Assembly: GCA_913776675.1 (NCBI GenBank) | Contig: CAJYRE010000098.1 | Location: 1-6,116 of the forward strand | Reading direction: 5' to 3' | Source of the DNA: Rhizobiaceae bacterium | GTDB lineage: Bacteria; Pseudomonadota; Alphaproteobacteria; Rhizobiales; Rhizobiaceae | DNA length: 6,116 nucleotides | Shown: piece by piece, positions 1-6,039 of the stretch | Layout: the number at the start of each line of letters is the position of its first letter | How positions within the stretch are numbered: the stretch's first letter is position 1 | Made by a program: the position numbers and the translations under genes | Notes under the pieces: generated by a model | The model's database searches: none | The model's input: the letters and a program-made list of their open reading frames with translations, nothing else | What the model was told of the DNA's origin: nothing

Positions 1-1487
1 TGGCCTCTAAAGGCGTGCCCAAAGACCAGATCGAGGCTTGCGGGCTTGTGGTGCATGGGCCGGATATTCCGGTGTCCTATGATCGCTTCCGCGACCGTAT
101 CATGTTTCCCATTCTGTCCTCGCGCGACAAGGTGATTGCCTTTGGTGGACGCGCCATGTCGCCGGATGCGCCAGCAAAATATCTCAATTCCAATGAGACG
201 GAGCTGTTTCACAAAGGCAATGTTCTCTACAATTTTTCCCGTGCGCGACGGGCTTTGAGCGGTGCCAATGGTGCAGGCACGCTGATTGCTGTCGAAGGCT
301 ATATGGATGTGATTGCGCTCTATCAGGCGGGCGTTGAAAATGCCGTGGCTCCGCTGGGCACGGCGCTGACAGAAAATCAGCTTGACCTGATGTGGAAAAT
401 CACCCCGCAGCCTGTGCTGTGTTTTGATGGCGACGGTGCCGGACAGCGGGCGGCGTTTCGTGCTGTGGATCTGGCGCTGCCGCATCTCAAACCCGGCAAG
501 AGTGTGCGTTTTGCCATGTTGCCCGATGGCAAAGACCCGGATGATCTGGTGAAACACGATGGCCGCGCCCCGTTTGATCGGGTGCTTTCCGAGGCGCGCT
601 CGCTGGATGATATGGTCTGGACCAAGGAAGTCGGGCAGGGGCGCTATGAAACGCCAGAGCAGCGGGCCGAGCTGGAAGCGCGGCTCAAGCAAATTGTTGC
701 CGTGATTGCTGATGAAAATGTGCGCCGTCACTATCAGCAGAATGTACGGGACCGACTCTATGCCTTTTTTCAGGGGCAGGCGGGAGCCAGAGGTGGCCGC
801 GCACCCTATGAGAGAGGGGCGGTGGCAGGCCGCGGTGCGCCGCGCGCCGGGCCGGGGGCAAGCCGCGGAGGGGCCGCGCCGCGGGGTTCGTTGCTGTCTT
901 CGGATAAGCTGATGCGCTCGGGCATTGTCAGCCGCAACCATGAGCAACCGACATTGCGCGAAAGCGTTCTGGCGCTCACCATCGTCAATCATCCGCAATT
1001 GTTGCAGGAAGATTATGATGAAATTTCCGTGATCGATTTTGACAGCCGTGATTTGCAACGGCTGTGGCCTGCCATGCTGACGGCTGTGGCCGATACCGGC
1101 ACATGGTTGAGCCGCGAGGCGTTGTTTGAGCGTCTGACAGCGGAAGGTTTTGAGCCGCTTTTGAAGGCGCTGGATCAGCAGATACGCAATGCCCGCCTTT
1201 GGACGGCAACCACCGTGGCAGCGCTGGAGGATGCGCGTGAATGTTACGTGCAGGCCTTGTCGCTGTATAAACGCTCCAAGGCGCTGAAACGTCAGCGGAT
1301 TGAGCTGGAGCGCGAGATTGCCGAGGCCACCGAAGCCGAGGATGCCGAGCGCATTGATGGGCTGATGGCAGCGCTTCAGCAGGTGCAGTTGGAAATCCTG
1401 CGGATGGAAAATCAGGAAGCCATTATTGATGGTTTCGGGGTGATGTCCGGGCGGGTCAAAGGCCCGGCTTATGGCGGTACATCATGA
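1..1487 (+). CDS. dnaG: DNA primase DnaG, C-terminal part (5' end outside window)
   Basis: DnaG makes the short RNA primers that start Okazaki fragments and leading strands, working with the replicative helicase DnaB. The reading frame is open from base 3, so the GTG at 15 is internal and the N-terminal zinc-binding part lies upstream. The TOPRIM catalytic core is clear. EGYMD stands at visible residue 98 (catalytic Glu), CFDGDGAG at 140 (the DxD metal ligands) and DGKDPDD at 175 (second acidic cluster), in the same order as E. coli DnaG. About 257-300 is a Gly/Arg/Ala-rich low-complexity linker (nt 771-900, very GC-rich). The rest, starting around RESVLALTIVNHPQ, is the helical C-terminal domain expected to bind DnaB, ending in a charged coiled stretch (KALKRQRIELEREI). 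It stops at TGA 1485-1487. rpoD follows on the same strand after a 534-base gap. Identification is firm. Confidence 0.97.
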   Translation, partial: ASKGVPKDQIEACGLVVHGPDIPVSYDRFRDRIMFPILSSRDKVIAFGGRAMSPDAPAKYLNSNETELFHKGNVLYNFSRARRALSGANGAGTLIAVEGYMDVIALYQAGVENAVAPLGTALTENQLDLMWKITPQPVLCFDGDGAGQRAAFRAVDLALPHLKPGKSVRFAMLPDGKDPDDLVKHDGRAPFDRVLSEARSLDDMVWTKEVGQGRYETPEQRAELEARLKQIVAVIADENVRRHYQQNVRDRLYAFFQGQAGARGGRAPYERGAVAGRGAPRAGPGASRGGAAPRGSLLSSDKLMRSGIVSRNHEQPTLRESVLALTIVNHPQLLQEDYDEISVIDFDSRDLQRLWPAMLTAVADTGTWLSREALFERLTAEGFEPLLKALDQQIRNARLWTATTVAALEDARECYVQALSLYKRSKALKRQRIELEREIAEATEAEDAERIDGLMAALQQVQLEILRMENQEAIIDGFGVMSGRVKGPAYGGTS

Positions 1488-1578
1488 GAGGATGACAGAT
1501 TGTTACCACCAATATCAGCCTGCCCTCTTGCAACGGCGTAAAGATTACCTAACTTTCTGCGGATAGAATATGGAGCTG

Positions 1579-1603
1579 AAAACGAGGCTGAAATCGTTTT
1601 TTT
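1579..1603 (+). terminator. Possible weak terminator after dnaG
   Basis: AAAACGA (1579-1585) pairs perfectly with TCGTTTT (1594-1600) around an 8-nt loop, and seven Ts run from 1597 to 1603. This is terminator-like and lies about 90 bases after the dnaG stop. The stem is AT-rich and weak. An alternative 8-bp hairpin, TGAAATCG (1589-1596) with CGATTTCA (1605-1612), uses the same bases and would put the T-run in its loop, so the function is uncertain. Confidence 0.3.
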
Positions 1604-1635
1604 GCGATTTCAACAGGCTGGTGAACGTTAAAGGA

Positions 1636-1665
1636 CTTGACGTGGCGCTAAATTGTGGGAATCAC
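1636..1665 (+). promoter_or_regulatory. Weak candidate rpoD promoter
   Basis: CTTGACG at 1636-1642 matches the -35 element favoured by rhizobial housekeeping promoters. At a 17-base spacing the -10 position reads AATCAC (1660-1665), a poor match, and no better hexamer sits at 16 or 18. It is offered only because rpoD, after a long gap, needs a promoter. A longer-range element or an alternative sigma factor could be used instead. Confidence 0.2.
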
Positions 1666-1794
1666 CACTTCAAGATAAAAGGTGACGCAAGTTGCGCTGG
1701 ATACATCTGGCGGGCTTCGTTGCCTATTTGTGTAACCGGATCGCAGTTGGCTCTCGCCGGTGTGGTTAATCAGGAATTAAGGATCACTTCGTAA

Positions 1795-1896
1795 AGCAGT
1801 TTCAGGAAAAGTGTAAGGCGGTTTTCCAATCGGAATTGCGGGAACGAAACAGCAGTGTCCGGGAAAGCGCAACAAGGTTTTCCGTTGGGAATTGCG
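1795..1896 (+). repeat. Two degenerate tandem copies of a 46-nt rhizobial-type intergenic repeat
   Basis: Copy 1 (1795-1840) and copy 2 (1851-1896) lie exactly 56 bases apart and agree at 35 of 46 positions by hand count. The best-kept core is GGTTTTCC....GGAATTGCG (1820-1840 and 1876-1896, 18 of 21). Each copy can form a short hairpin: GGAAAA with TTTTCC in copy 1 (1805-1810/1822-1827) and GGAAAG with TTTTCC in copy 2 (1862-1867/1878-1883). Position changes in the second stem are tolerated by a G-U pair. The core resembles a repeat I remember as widespread between genes in Rhizobium and Agrobacterium; that family link is memory, not a search. Confidence 0.6.
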
Positions 1897-1900
1897 AAGA

Positions 1901-1928
1901 GCGTTTTTCGAAAGCTTAAGAAAAACGC
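1901..1928. repeat. Perfect 9-bp inverted repeat upstream of rpoD
   Basis: GCGTTTTTC (1901-1909) and GAAAAACGC (1920-1928) are perfect complements around a 10-nt loop that contains AAGCTT. There is no T-run after the stem on either strand, so it is not a standard terminator. It directly follows the second 46-nt repeat and may be the end of that mobile repeat. It would be in the rpoD 5' UTR if transcription starts upstream. Confidence 0.55.
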
Positions 1929-2021
1929 GATAGGTCATTAGCAGTGATTTGCAGCGGGCAGGATGGGTTTCTTCCGGTCTCGTTGTGGAAAATTGAAGCG
2001 CCAGGGAAAGCGACGAGATAC

Positions 2022-4070
2022 ATGGCAACTAAGGTCAAGGAAAACGAAGAAGCCGAGAACGAACGCGATGGCGCTCCGGACGGTCCGCTTCTCGATCTTT
2101 CGGACGACGCTGTCAAAAAGATGATCAAGGCCGCGAAAAAACGCGGCTATGTCACCATGGATGAGCTGAATTCGGTTCTGCCCTCCGAGGAAGTCACCTC
2201 GGAGCAGATCGAAGATACAATGGCGATGCTCTCGGATATGGGCATCAACGTTGTTGAAGACGAAGACGTGGAAGACCCGGCGGCTGAAGACGGCGACGGT
2301 GAAGAAGACGGCGATAGCGAAGGCGGTGAACTGACCACCACCAGCGGCACCGCTGTGGCCACCACCAAGCGCAAGGAGCCAACAGACCGTACCGATGATC
2401 CGGTGCGTATGTATCTGCGCGAAATGGGTTCGGTGGAGCTTCTGTCACGCGAAGGCGAAATCGCCATTGCCAAGCGCATTGAAGCTGGCCGCGAAACCAT
2501 GATTTCCGGCCTGTGCGAAAGCCCGCTGACCTTCCAGGCGCTGATCATCTGGCGTGATGAGCTGAACGAAGGCACCACGCTGCTGCGCGAAATCATTGAC
2601 CTTGAGACCACCTATTCCGGTCCTGAGGCCAAAGCGGCTCCGCAATTCCAGAGCCCGGAAAAGATTGAAGCAGACCGCAAGGCTGCCGAAGAAAAAGAAA
2701 AGACCCGCCGTCCACCACGCGGTGGCGACGACGACATCACCAATGTCGGCGGCGATATGCCGATGCCGGAAGAAGAGGAAGAGGACGAAGACGAGTCCAA
2801 CCTCTCGCTGGCCGCCATGGAAGCCGAACTGCGCCCACAGGTTATGGAAACGCTCGACCTGATTGCCGATACCTATAAGAAGCTGCGCAAGCTTCAGGAT
2901 CAGCAGGTGGAAGCGCGTCTGGCCTGCACCGGCACCCTGTCCACCGGGCAGGAGCGCCGCTACAAGGAACTGAAGGATCAGTTAATCACGGCGGTGAAAT
3001 CGCTTTCGCTGAACCAGAACCGTATCGACAGCCTTGTTGAGCAGCTTTACGATATTTCCAAGCGCCTGATGCAGAACGAAGGCCGCCTGCTGCGCCTAGC
3101 TGAAAGCTATGGCGTGAAGCGCGACAGCTTCTTGGAGCAATATCAGGGTGCGGAACTTGATCCGAACTGGATGAAGTCGATTGCCAATCTTTCCGCCCGT
3201 GGCTGGAAGGATTTTGCCCGCGAAGAAAACAATACGATCCGGGAAATCCGTCAGGAAATCCAGAATCTGGCCACGGAAACCGGCATTTCGGTTGCCGAAT
3301 TCCGCCGCATCGTTTCCATGGTGCAGAAGGGCGAACGTGAAGCCCGCATCGCCAAGAAGGAAATGGTGGAAGCTAACCTGCGTCTGGTTATCTCCATTGC
3401 CAAGAAATACACCAACCGTGGTTTGCAGTTCCTTGATCTTATTCAGGAAGGCAACATCGGCCTGATGAAGGCGGTGGACAAGTTCGAATATCGTCGCGGC
3501 TACAAGTTCTCCACCTATGCAACGTGGTGGATACGTCAGGCCATTACCCGCTCGATTGCCGATCAGGCGCGCACCATCCGTATTCCGGTGCATATGATTG
3601 AAACGATCAACAAGATCGTTCGCACATCGCGCCAGATGCTGCACGAAATTGGCCGCGAACCAACCCCGGAAGAACTGGCCGAAAAGCTGGCCATGCCTTT
3701 GGAAAAGGTGCGCAAGGTTCTGAAAATCGCCAAGGAACCCATCTCGCTCGAAACCCCGGTGGGCGACGAAGAAGATTCACATCTGGGCGACTTCATCGAA
3801 GACAAGAACGCGCTTCTGCCAATCGATGCCGCTATTCAGGCCAACCTGCGTGAGACAACCACCCGCGTGCTGGCATCGTTGACACCACGCGAAGAACGCG
3901 TCCTGCGCATGCGCTTCGGCATCGGTATGAACACTGACCACACGCTGGAAGAAGTTGGCCAGCAGTTCTCGGTGACGCGCGAACGTATCCGCCAGATCGA
4001 AGCCAAGGCGCTTCGCAAGCTGAAGCACCCAAGCCGCTCGCGCAAACTGCGCAGCTTCCTGGATAGCTAA
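2022..4070 (+). CDS. rpoD: RNA polymerase housekeeping sigma factor RpoD (sigma-70/SigA)
   Basis: Primary sigma factor that brings RNA polymerase to housekeeping promoters. It is 682 residues, the usual size for rhizobial RpoD. Region 1.1 covers about residues 15-80 ([23 protein letters not shown]). An acidic stretch follows (about 78-105), then region 1.2 ([20 protein letters not shown], from 126). The non-conserved region contains a second acidic run (EEEEEDEDE, about 248). Region 2 includes [35 protein letters not shown] and the -10 recognition helix [15 protein letters not shown] (494-508). Region 3 follows ([15 protein letters not shown] onward). Region 4.2 carries the -35 helix-turn-helix [20 protein letters not shown] (from 641). 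The frame is open back to a GTG at 1944, but ATG 2022 gives the family N-terminus [10 protein letters not shown]. Its ribosome site AGGGAAAG (2003-2010) is weak and rather distant. A strong terminator follows. Confidence 0.98.
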   Translation: MATKVKENEEAENERDGAPDGPLLDLSDDAVKKMIKAAKKRGYVTMDELNSVLPSEEVTSEQIEDTMAMLSDMGINVVEDEDVEDPAAEDGDGEEDGDSEGGELTTTSGTAVATTKRKEPTDRTDDPVRMYLREMGSVELLSREGEIAIAKRIEAGRETMISGLCESPLTFQALIIWRDELNEGTTLLREIIDLETTYSGPEAKAAPQFQSPEKIEADRKAAEEKEKTRRPPRGGDDDITNVGGDMPMPEEEEEDEDESNLSLAAMEAELRPQVMETLDLIADTYKKLRKLQDQQVEARLACTGTLSTGQERRYKELKDQLITAVKSLSLNQNRIDSLVEQLYDISKRLMQNEGRLLRLAESYGVKRDSFLEQYQGAELDPNWMKSIANLSARGWKDFAREENNTIREIRQEIQNLATETGISVAEFRRIVSMVQKGEREARIAKKEMVEANLRLVISIAKKYTNRGLQFLDLIQEGNIGLMKAVDKFEYRRGYKFSTYATWWIRQAITRSIADQARTIRIPVHMIETINKIVRTSRQMLHEIGREPTPEELAEKLAMPLEKVRKVLKIAKEPISLETPVGDEEDSHLGDFIEDKNALLPIDAAIQANLRETTTRVLASLTPREERVLRMRFGIGMNTDHTLEEVGQQFSVTRERIRQIEAKALRKLKHPSRSRKLRSFLDS

Positions 4071-4092
4071 GATTGTGATGAGATGAGATTTT

Positions 4093-4120
4093 AAAACCCG
4101 GCGGAAACGCCGGGTTTTTT
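4093..4120 (+). terminator. Intrinsic terminator of rpoD
   Basis: AAAACCCGGCG (4093-4103) pairs perfectly over 11 bp with CGCCGGGTTTT (4108-4118) across a GAAA tetraloop, followed by six Ts (4115-4120). It begins 22 bases after the rpoD stop codon. This is a textbook rho-independent terminator. Confidence 0.95.
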
Positions 4121-4140
4121 GCATTGCGGCTGTAAACGCG

Positions 4141-4166
4141 AAAACCCGGCTTGAATGCCGGGTTTT
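4141..4166 (-). terminator. Second, bidirectional-looking terminator with the same stem
   Basis: AAAACCCGGC (4141-4150) pairs over 10 bp with GCCGGGTTTT (4157-4166) around a 6-nt loop. The stem has nearly the same sequence as the rpoD terminator just upstream. Four Ts follow on either strand. It lies 37 bases past the stop codon of the small minus-strand ORF at 4204-4404, so it most likely ends that transcript and backs up rpoD termination. Confidence 0.75.
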
Positions 4167-4203
4167 CATGGATGCATTTTGCATCAGCTTCATATGGACG
4201 TGT

Positions 4204-4404
4204 TTATGCGCCGTGTCCGGAACTGTCACGGACGGAAAGGGCGGCAATGGCCGAGGGGATTTTGGCCGCAGACAAGATGGCCACATTGGGCTTTGCCATG
4301 GGCGGCACGGATTTTGCGGTAATCAAATAGTCGGTCTTCAACGGGGCTGGGGGCAGGGTGAACCTGTCCGGGGAGGGAGCATCTAATAAACTGGCAGAAA
4401 ACAT
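4204..4404 (-). CDS. Small hypothetical protein, 66 aa, convergent to rpoD
   Basis: I do not recognise this protein. It is a 66-residue ORF rich in Pro, Ala and Ser (DAPSPDRFTLPPAPL near the start, then VAILSAAKIPSAIAALSV at 41-58). It has no Cys, no clear signal peptide and no convincing membrane helix. Support comes from signals around it. An AGGAG sits six bases before ATG 4404, and a terminator hairpin (4141-4166) lies just past the stop. An out-of-frame ATG at 4408 is only two bases from the AGGAG, which argues for the 4404 start. Two other minus-strand frames overlap, and the 60-codon frame from 4408 is the main alternative. It could be a small conserved rhizobial protein; it is a possible gene, not a certain one. 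Confidence 0.5.
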   Translation of the reverse strand: MFSASLLDAPSPDRFTLPPAPLKTDYLITAKSVPPMAKPNVAILSAAKIPSAIAALSVRDSSGHGA

Positions 4405-4410
4405 TCATTT

Positions 4411-4415
4411 CTCCT
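4411..4415 (-). promoter_or_regulatory. Shine-Dalgarno of the 66-aa minus-strand ORF
   Basis: AGGAG on the minus strand, six bases before ATG 4404 and two before ATG 4408. The spacing selects 4404 as the start and is the main evidence that the small ORF is translated. Confidence 0.5.
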
Positions 4416-4416
4416 G

Positions 4417-4727
4417 ACCGGCCTTTGCTGCGTCATGCGGCATTGTCCGGTGGCAGCCGAGGCCTTCATTGCCTTGGCCGCGCCACTATCCTGTTCAACG
4501 GTGAGAAAAATCTGATCTGAAAATCTATAATTTTATCGATCCTCCATAAAATCTGGGAAAGAGGTGCTTGCCTGTATCTGTCACGCTAATTTTGCGCATA
4601 AATGCTCTGTTCCACACGACAAAATCCCGCCTGCCACTTTCAATCGCCATCCTTTATGCACGAAAATCGGGTGAGATCGGTTGTAACGCGCCGATCTTGG
4701 GGCGTGGAAACCCCTTCAAGGGCGGTC
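4417..4727. other. Intergenic region between divergent units, no gene seen
   Basis: This stretch separates the small minus-strand ORF from the structured leader on the plus strand, so it should hold promoters for both directions. TATAAT occurs at 4526-4531 on the plus strand, but no -35 hexamer stands at the right distance, and no confident promoter can be named on either strand. A 64-codon plus-strand frame at 4568-4762 runs into the structured leader and does not look like protein. A short GGGG/CCCC pairing (4699-4702/4711-4714) is unremarkable. Confidence 0.5.
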
Positions 4728-4951
4728 GGTGTCGATCGTTAATAGACACCCCTCAGCCATAGGTTTGTGGCTGAGGCGGTGAACCGTGTCTATACGGTTT
4801 ACCCTCCACCATTCTCTATGGTCGGGGAGGTCTCGGCGTATGTCCAGAGCTTTGCTTAAAGGTCGGGACGGTCGTTTTGTTGTCGGCTTTCCAACTCCCC
4901 GATCACCAGAGATTGCATGCTCTGGTGATCCCTTGCGTTTTAACCCAAGGG
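4728..4951 (+). ncRNA. Structured leader, candidate C4-like antisense/immunity RNA
   Basis: The stretch is dense in perfect helices. They are GGTGTC/GACACC (4728-4733/4745-4750), CCTCAGCCA/TGGCTGAGG (4751-4759/4768-4776), GGTGAACCGTG with TACGGTTTACC (4778-4788/4793-4803, two G-U pairs), CCTCCACCAT with ATGGT-bulge-GGAGG (4803-4812/4818-4830) and GATCACCAGAG/CTCTGGTGATC (4901-4911/4920-4930). Some segments have more than one partner: TAGACAC (4743-4749) can pair with GTGTCTA (4786-4792), and TCGGGGAG (4822-4829) with CTCCCCGA (4895-4902). The TTTACCCTCC...ATGGTCGGGGAGG core matches my memory of the C4 RNA of phages P1/P7 and the P4 immunity region, where such a leader silences the gene downstream. 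Structure is seen; family membership is inference. Exact ends and promoter are unknown. Confidence 0.5.
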
Positions 4952-4953
4952 AG
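4930..4953 (+). promoter_or_regulatory. Hairpin that would hide the ribosome binding site of the membrane protein gene
   Basis: CCCTTG (4930-4935) pairs perfectly with CAAGGG (4946-4951), covering part of the GGGAG Shine-Dalgarno (4949-4953), which sits six bases before ATG 4960. The GGGAG can also pair with CTCCC in the leader (4895-4899). Translation of the gene may therefore depend on how the leader folds. Confidence 0.45.
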
Positions 4954-4959
4954 CGCCAC

Positions 4960-5270
4960 ATGGAAACCTATGATTTCTGGACCAACCTTTTCACCGCCTA
5001 CCGCGCTTCACCGGACCTGATCAAAGCGCTGTGGCTGCTGATTCCACCCTGCTTTGTGCTGGCCCTGCTGCTGGCATTCCTCCACCACCGCAAACCCGTC
5101 CTCACACAAAACAACAGCCCCTTGCTTTCACCATCTACCGCCGAGACGATGGCGCGCTGGAGATTTATCGCCACGACAACGGCCAAACTGACATCACCCC
5201 GTTTCTGCTCTCACTCCGCGACAACGCCCCGCAACTACTGGATTATGATGGGGATGCGGGCTGGCGATGA
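4960..5270 (+). pseudogene. Small single-pass membrane protein, interrupted by a one-base frameshift
   Basis: From ATG 4960 (GGGAG six bases upstream) the frame reads METYDFWTNLF, then a strong hydrophobic helix at about residues 23-41 (ALWLLIPPCFVLALLLAFL) closed by HHRK, which suggests a cytoplasmic C-terminus. After about residue 52 this frame turns into unlikely protein and runs to 5322. The frame one base back takes over with soluble, domain-like sequence (FTIYRRDDGALEIYRHDNG) and stops at TGA 5268-5270. Joined, they give about 103 residues: a membrane anchor plus a small beta-like tail, the layout of a small hypothetical protein I recall from Rhizobiaceae. The break lies between 5107 and 5127, probably one base lost from AAAA (5108-5111) or CCCC (5118-5121). 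It could be a real mutation, a sequencing error, or less likely -1 ribosomal slippage on CCCC. Function unknown. Confidence 0.6.
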
Positions 5271-5337
5271 GCAACTTGGCCTTGTTGGGGAGGGGAAGAA
5301 TGTGCATTTTGGTGGTGGGTGATTTGATGGGGGCGTT

Positions 5338-6039
5338 ATGGTGGATAGGGTGCCTGCGATTGATGAGATTGATGATGCGGAGAAGCTAGAGGTTTATCTG
5401 AGGACGCGGCCTGAGGAGGAGGCGAAAGTTTTGGCTTTTCGCTCTGCTGTAAGGGTAATGCCAGTTATTGAAGAGCGTCTGAATTCTCAGATGCCCACTC
5501 GACTTAAGTTAGATATTGCCGCATCCGTTTTTCGCTGTGTTTTAATTGCGTGGGTTGCTGGAAATTTCCCAGATAAAGAAACGAGTTTTGCTGGTGAGGC
5601 GGCTTATGGTCCTGCGGCCCTTGCTTCCGCTGCTTATGCGAAGGCTGCTTGGGATTCTAAATCTGATGGCGGAATCAGTTCAACTTCCACCTCTGCCGCT
5701 GTCCGAGCCGCTGCTGTCTTGCATTCATCTTCTGACCATTTTGCTTCTCTGGCGTCTTCTGTCGTCAATCATGCCACTTCTGCCACCATTTACGTGTCTC
5801 GTAGTAGCTTAGGTGCTGCTATTGATCTTTGGGTCGTCACGCGTTCTGATCTGAGGCTGCTAAGGGATTTAGGTGCATCCTCGGTGCTTCAATCCAAGCT
5901 TTGGGAAGATCAGGCATTATCGGATCAATTTAAATTTCTGGACGCCAAATTTTATCAAGGGCTTCTTGATCTTGGAGAACATTGGAAGCCAGTTTGGGAG
6001 TTTTATTATGCTGTCCGGGCTGGATTACGACATTTATAA
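5338..6039 (+). CDS. Hypothetical protein, 233 aa, AT-shifted, probably frameshifted near its end
   Basis: Function not recognised. ATG 5338 is the first start after an in-frame stop at 5320-5322, with a G-rich GGGGG five bases before it as a poor ribosome site. The N-terminal 50 residues are charged and helical (IDEIDDAEKLEVYLRTRPEE, then VLAFRSAVRVMPVIEERL). Residues 55-75 are a moderately hydrophobic helix, 83-163 an Ala/Ser-rich stretch, and 170-230 an aromatic-rich C-terminal part (LLDLGEHWKPVWEFYYAVRAGL). The aromatic ending and Ala-rich middle recall a family of hypothetical proteins in rhizobia, from memory. Base use is clearly more AT-rich than in rpoD or dnaG, with many GCT/TCT codons, which suggests separate origin. 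The frame ends at TAA 6037-6039, but protein-like sequence continues in another frame, so the stop may be an artefact or a mutation. Confidence 0.7.
   Translation: MVDRVPAIDEIDDAEKLEVYLRTRPEEEAKVLAFRSAVRVMPVIEERLNSQMPTRLKLDIAASVFRCVLIAWVAGNFPDKETSFAGEAAYGPAALASAAYAKAAWDSKSDGGISSTSTSAAVRAAAVLHSSSDHFASLASSVVNHATSATIYVSRSSLGAAIDLWVVTRSDLRLLRDLGASSVLQSKLWEDQALSDQFKFLDAKFYQGLLDLGEHWKPVWEFYYAVRAGLRHL

Larger units (their letters stand above)
1488..2021. other. dnaG-rpoD intergenic region (534 bp)
   Basis: No convincing gene is seen here. A 74-codon open frame at 1570-1794 has no clear ribosome binding site and no recognisable protein character. The region holds a possible dnaG terminator or paired alternative hairpins (1579-1612), a weak CTTGACG -35-like element (1636-1642), two degenerate copies of a 46-nt repeat (1795-1896) and a 9-bp hairpin (1901-1928). 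It also holds the rpoD leader and a modest purine-rich ribosome binding site (AGGGAAAG, 2003-2010). The length suggests that rpoD has its own promoter here. Sequence alone does not fix the start site. Confidence 0.6.

Noticed and set aside
1570..1794. 74-codon plus-strand ORF in the dnaG-rpoD gap
   Set aside because: No clear ribosome binding site, starts inside the hairpin region, mixed composition, and no protein pattern I recognise.
2147..2611. 154-codon minus-strand ORF inside rpoD
   Set aside because: Ser-rich translation of the reverse of acidic rpoD codons; a shadow frame of a certain gene.
3096..3644. 182-codon minus-strand ORF inside rpoD
   Set aside because: Lies fully antisense to the conserved sigma region 2; explained by rpoD codon bias.
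4171..4185. GATGCA/TGCATC hairpin after the second terminator
   Set aside because: Six AT-mixed base pairs with a 3-nt loop and no T-run; likely chance.
4728..4951. tRNA or CRISPR reading of the repeated hairpins
   Set aside because: No cloverleaf with the T-loop signature and no regularly spaced identical repeats.
4786..5322. Single 178-aa gene from GTG 4786 to 5322
   Set aside because: It reads through helices of the leader at one end and unlikely protein at the other; the tail in the next frame is far more protein-like.
5300..5389. 29-codon ORF with GGGGAGGGG upstream, overlapping the start of the 233-aa gene
   Set aside because: The purine-rich stretch is part of generally G-rich sequence here; the peptide is short, Met-rich and out of frame with the better ORF.
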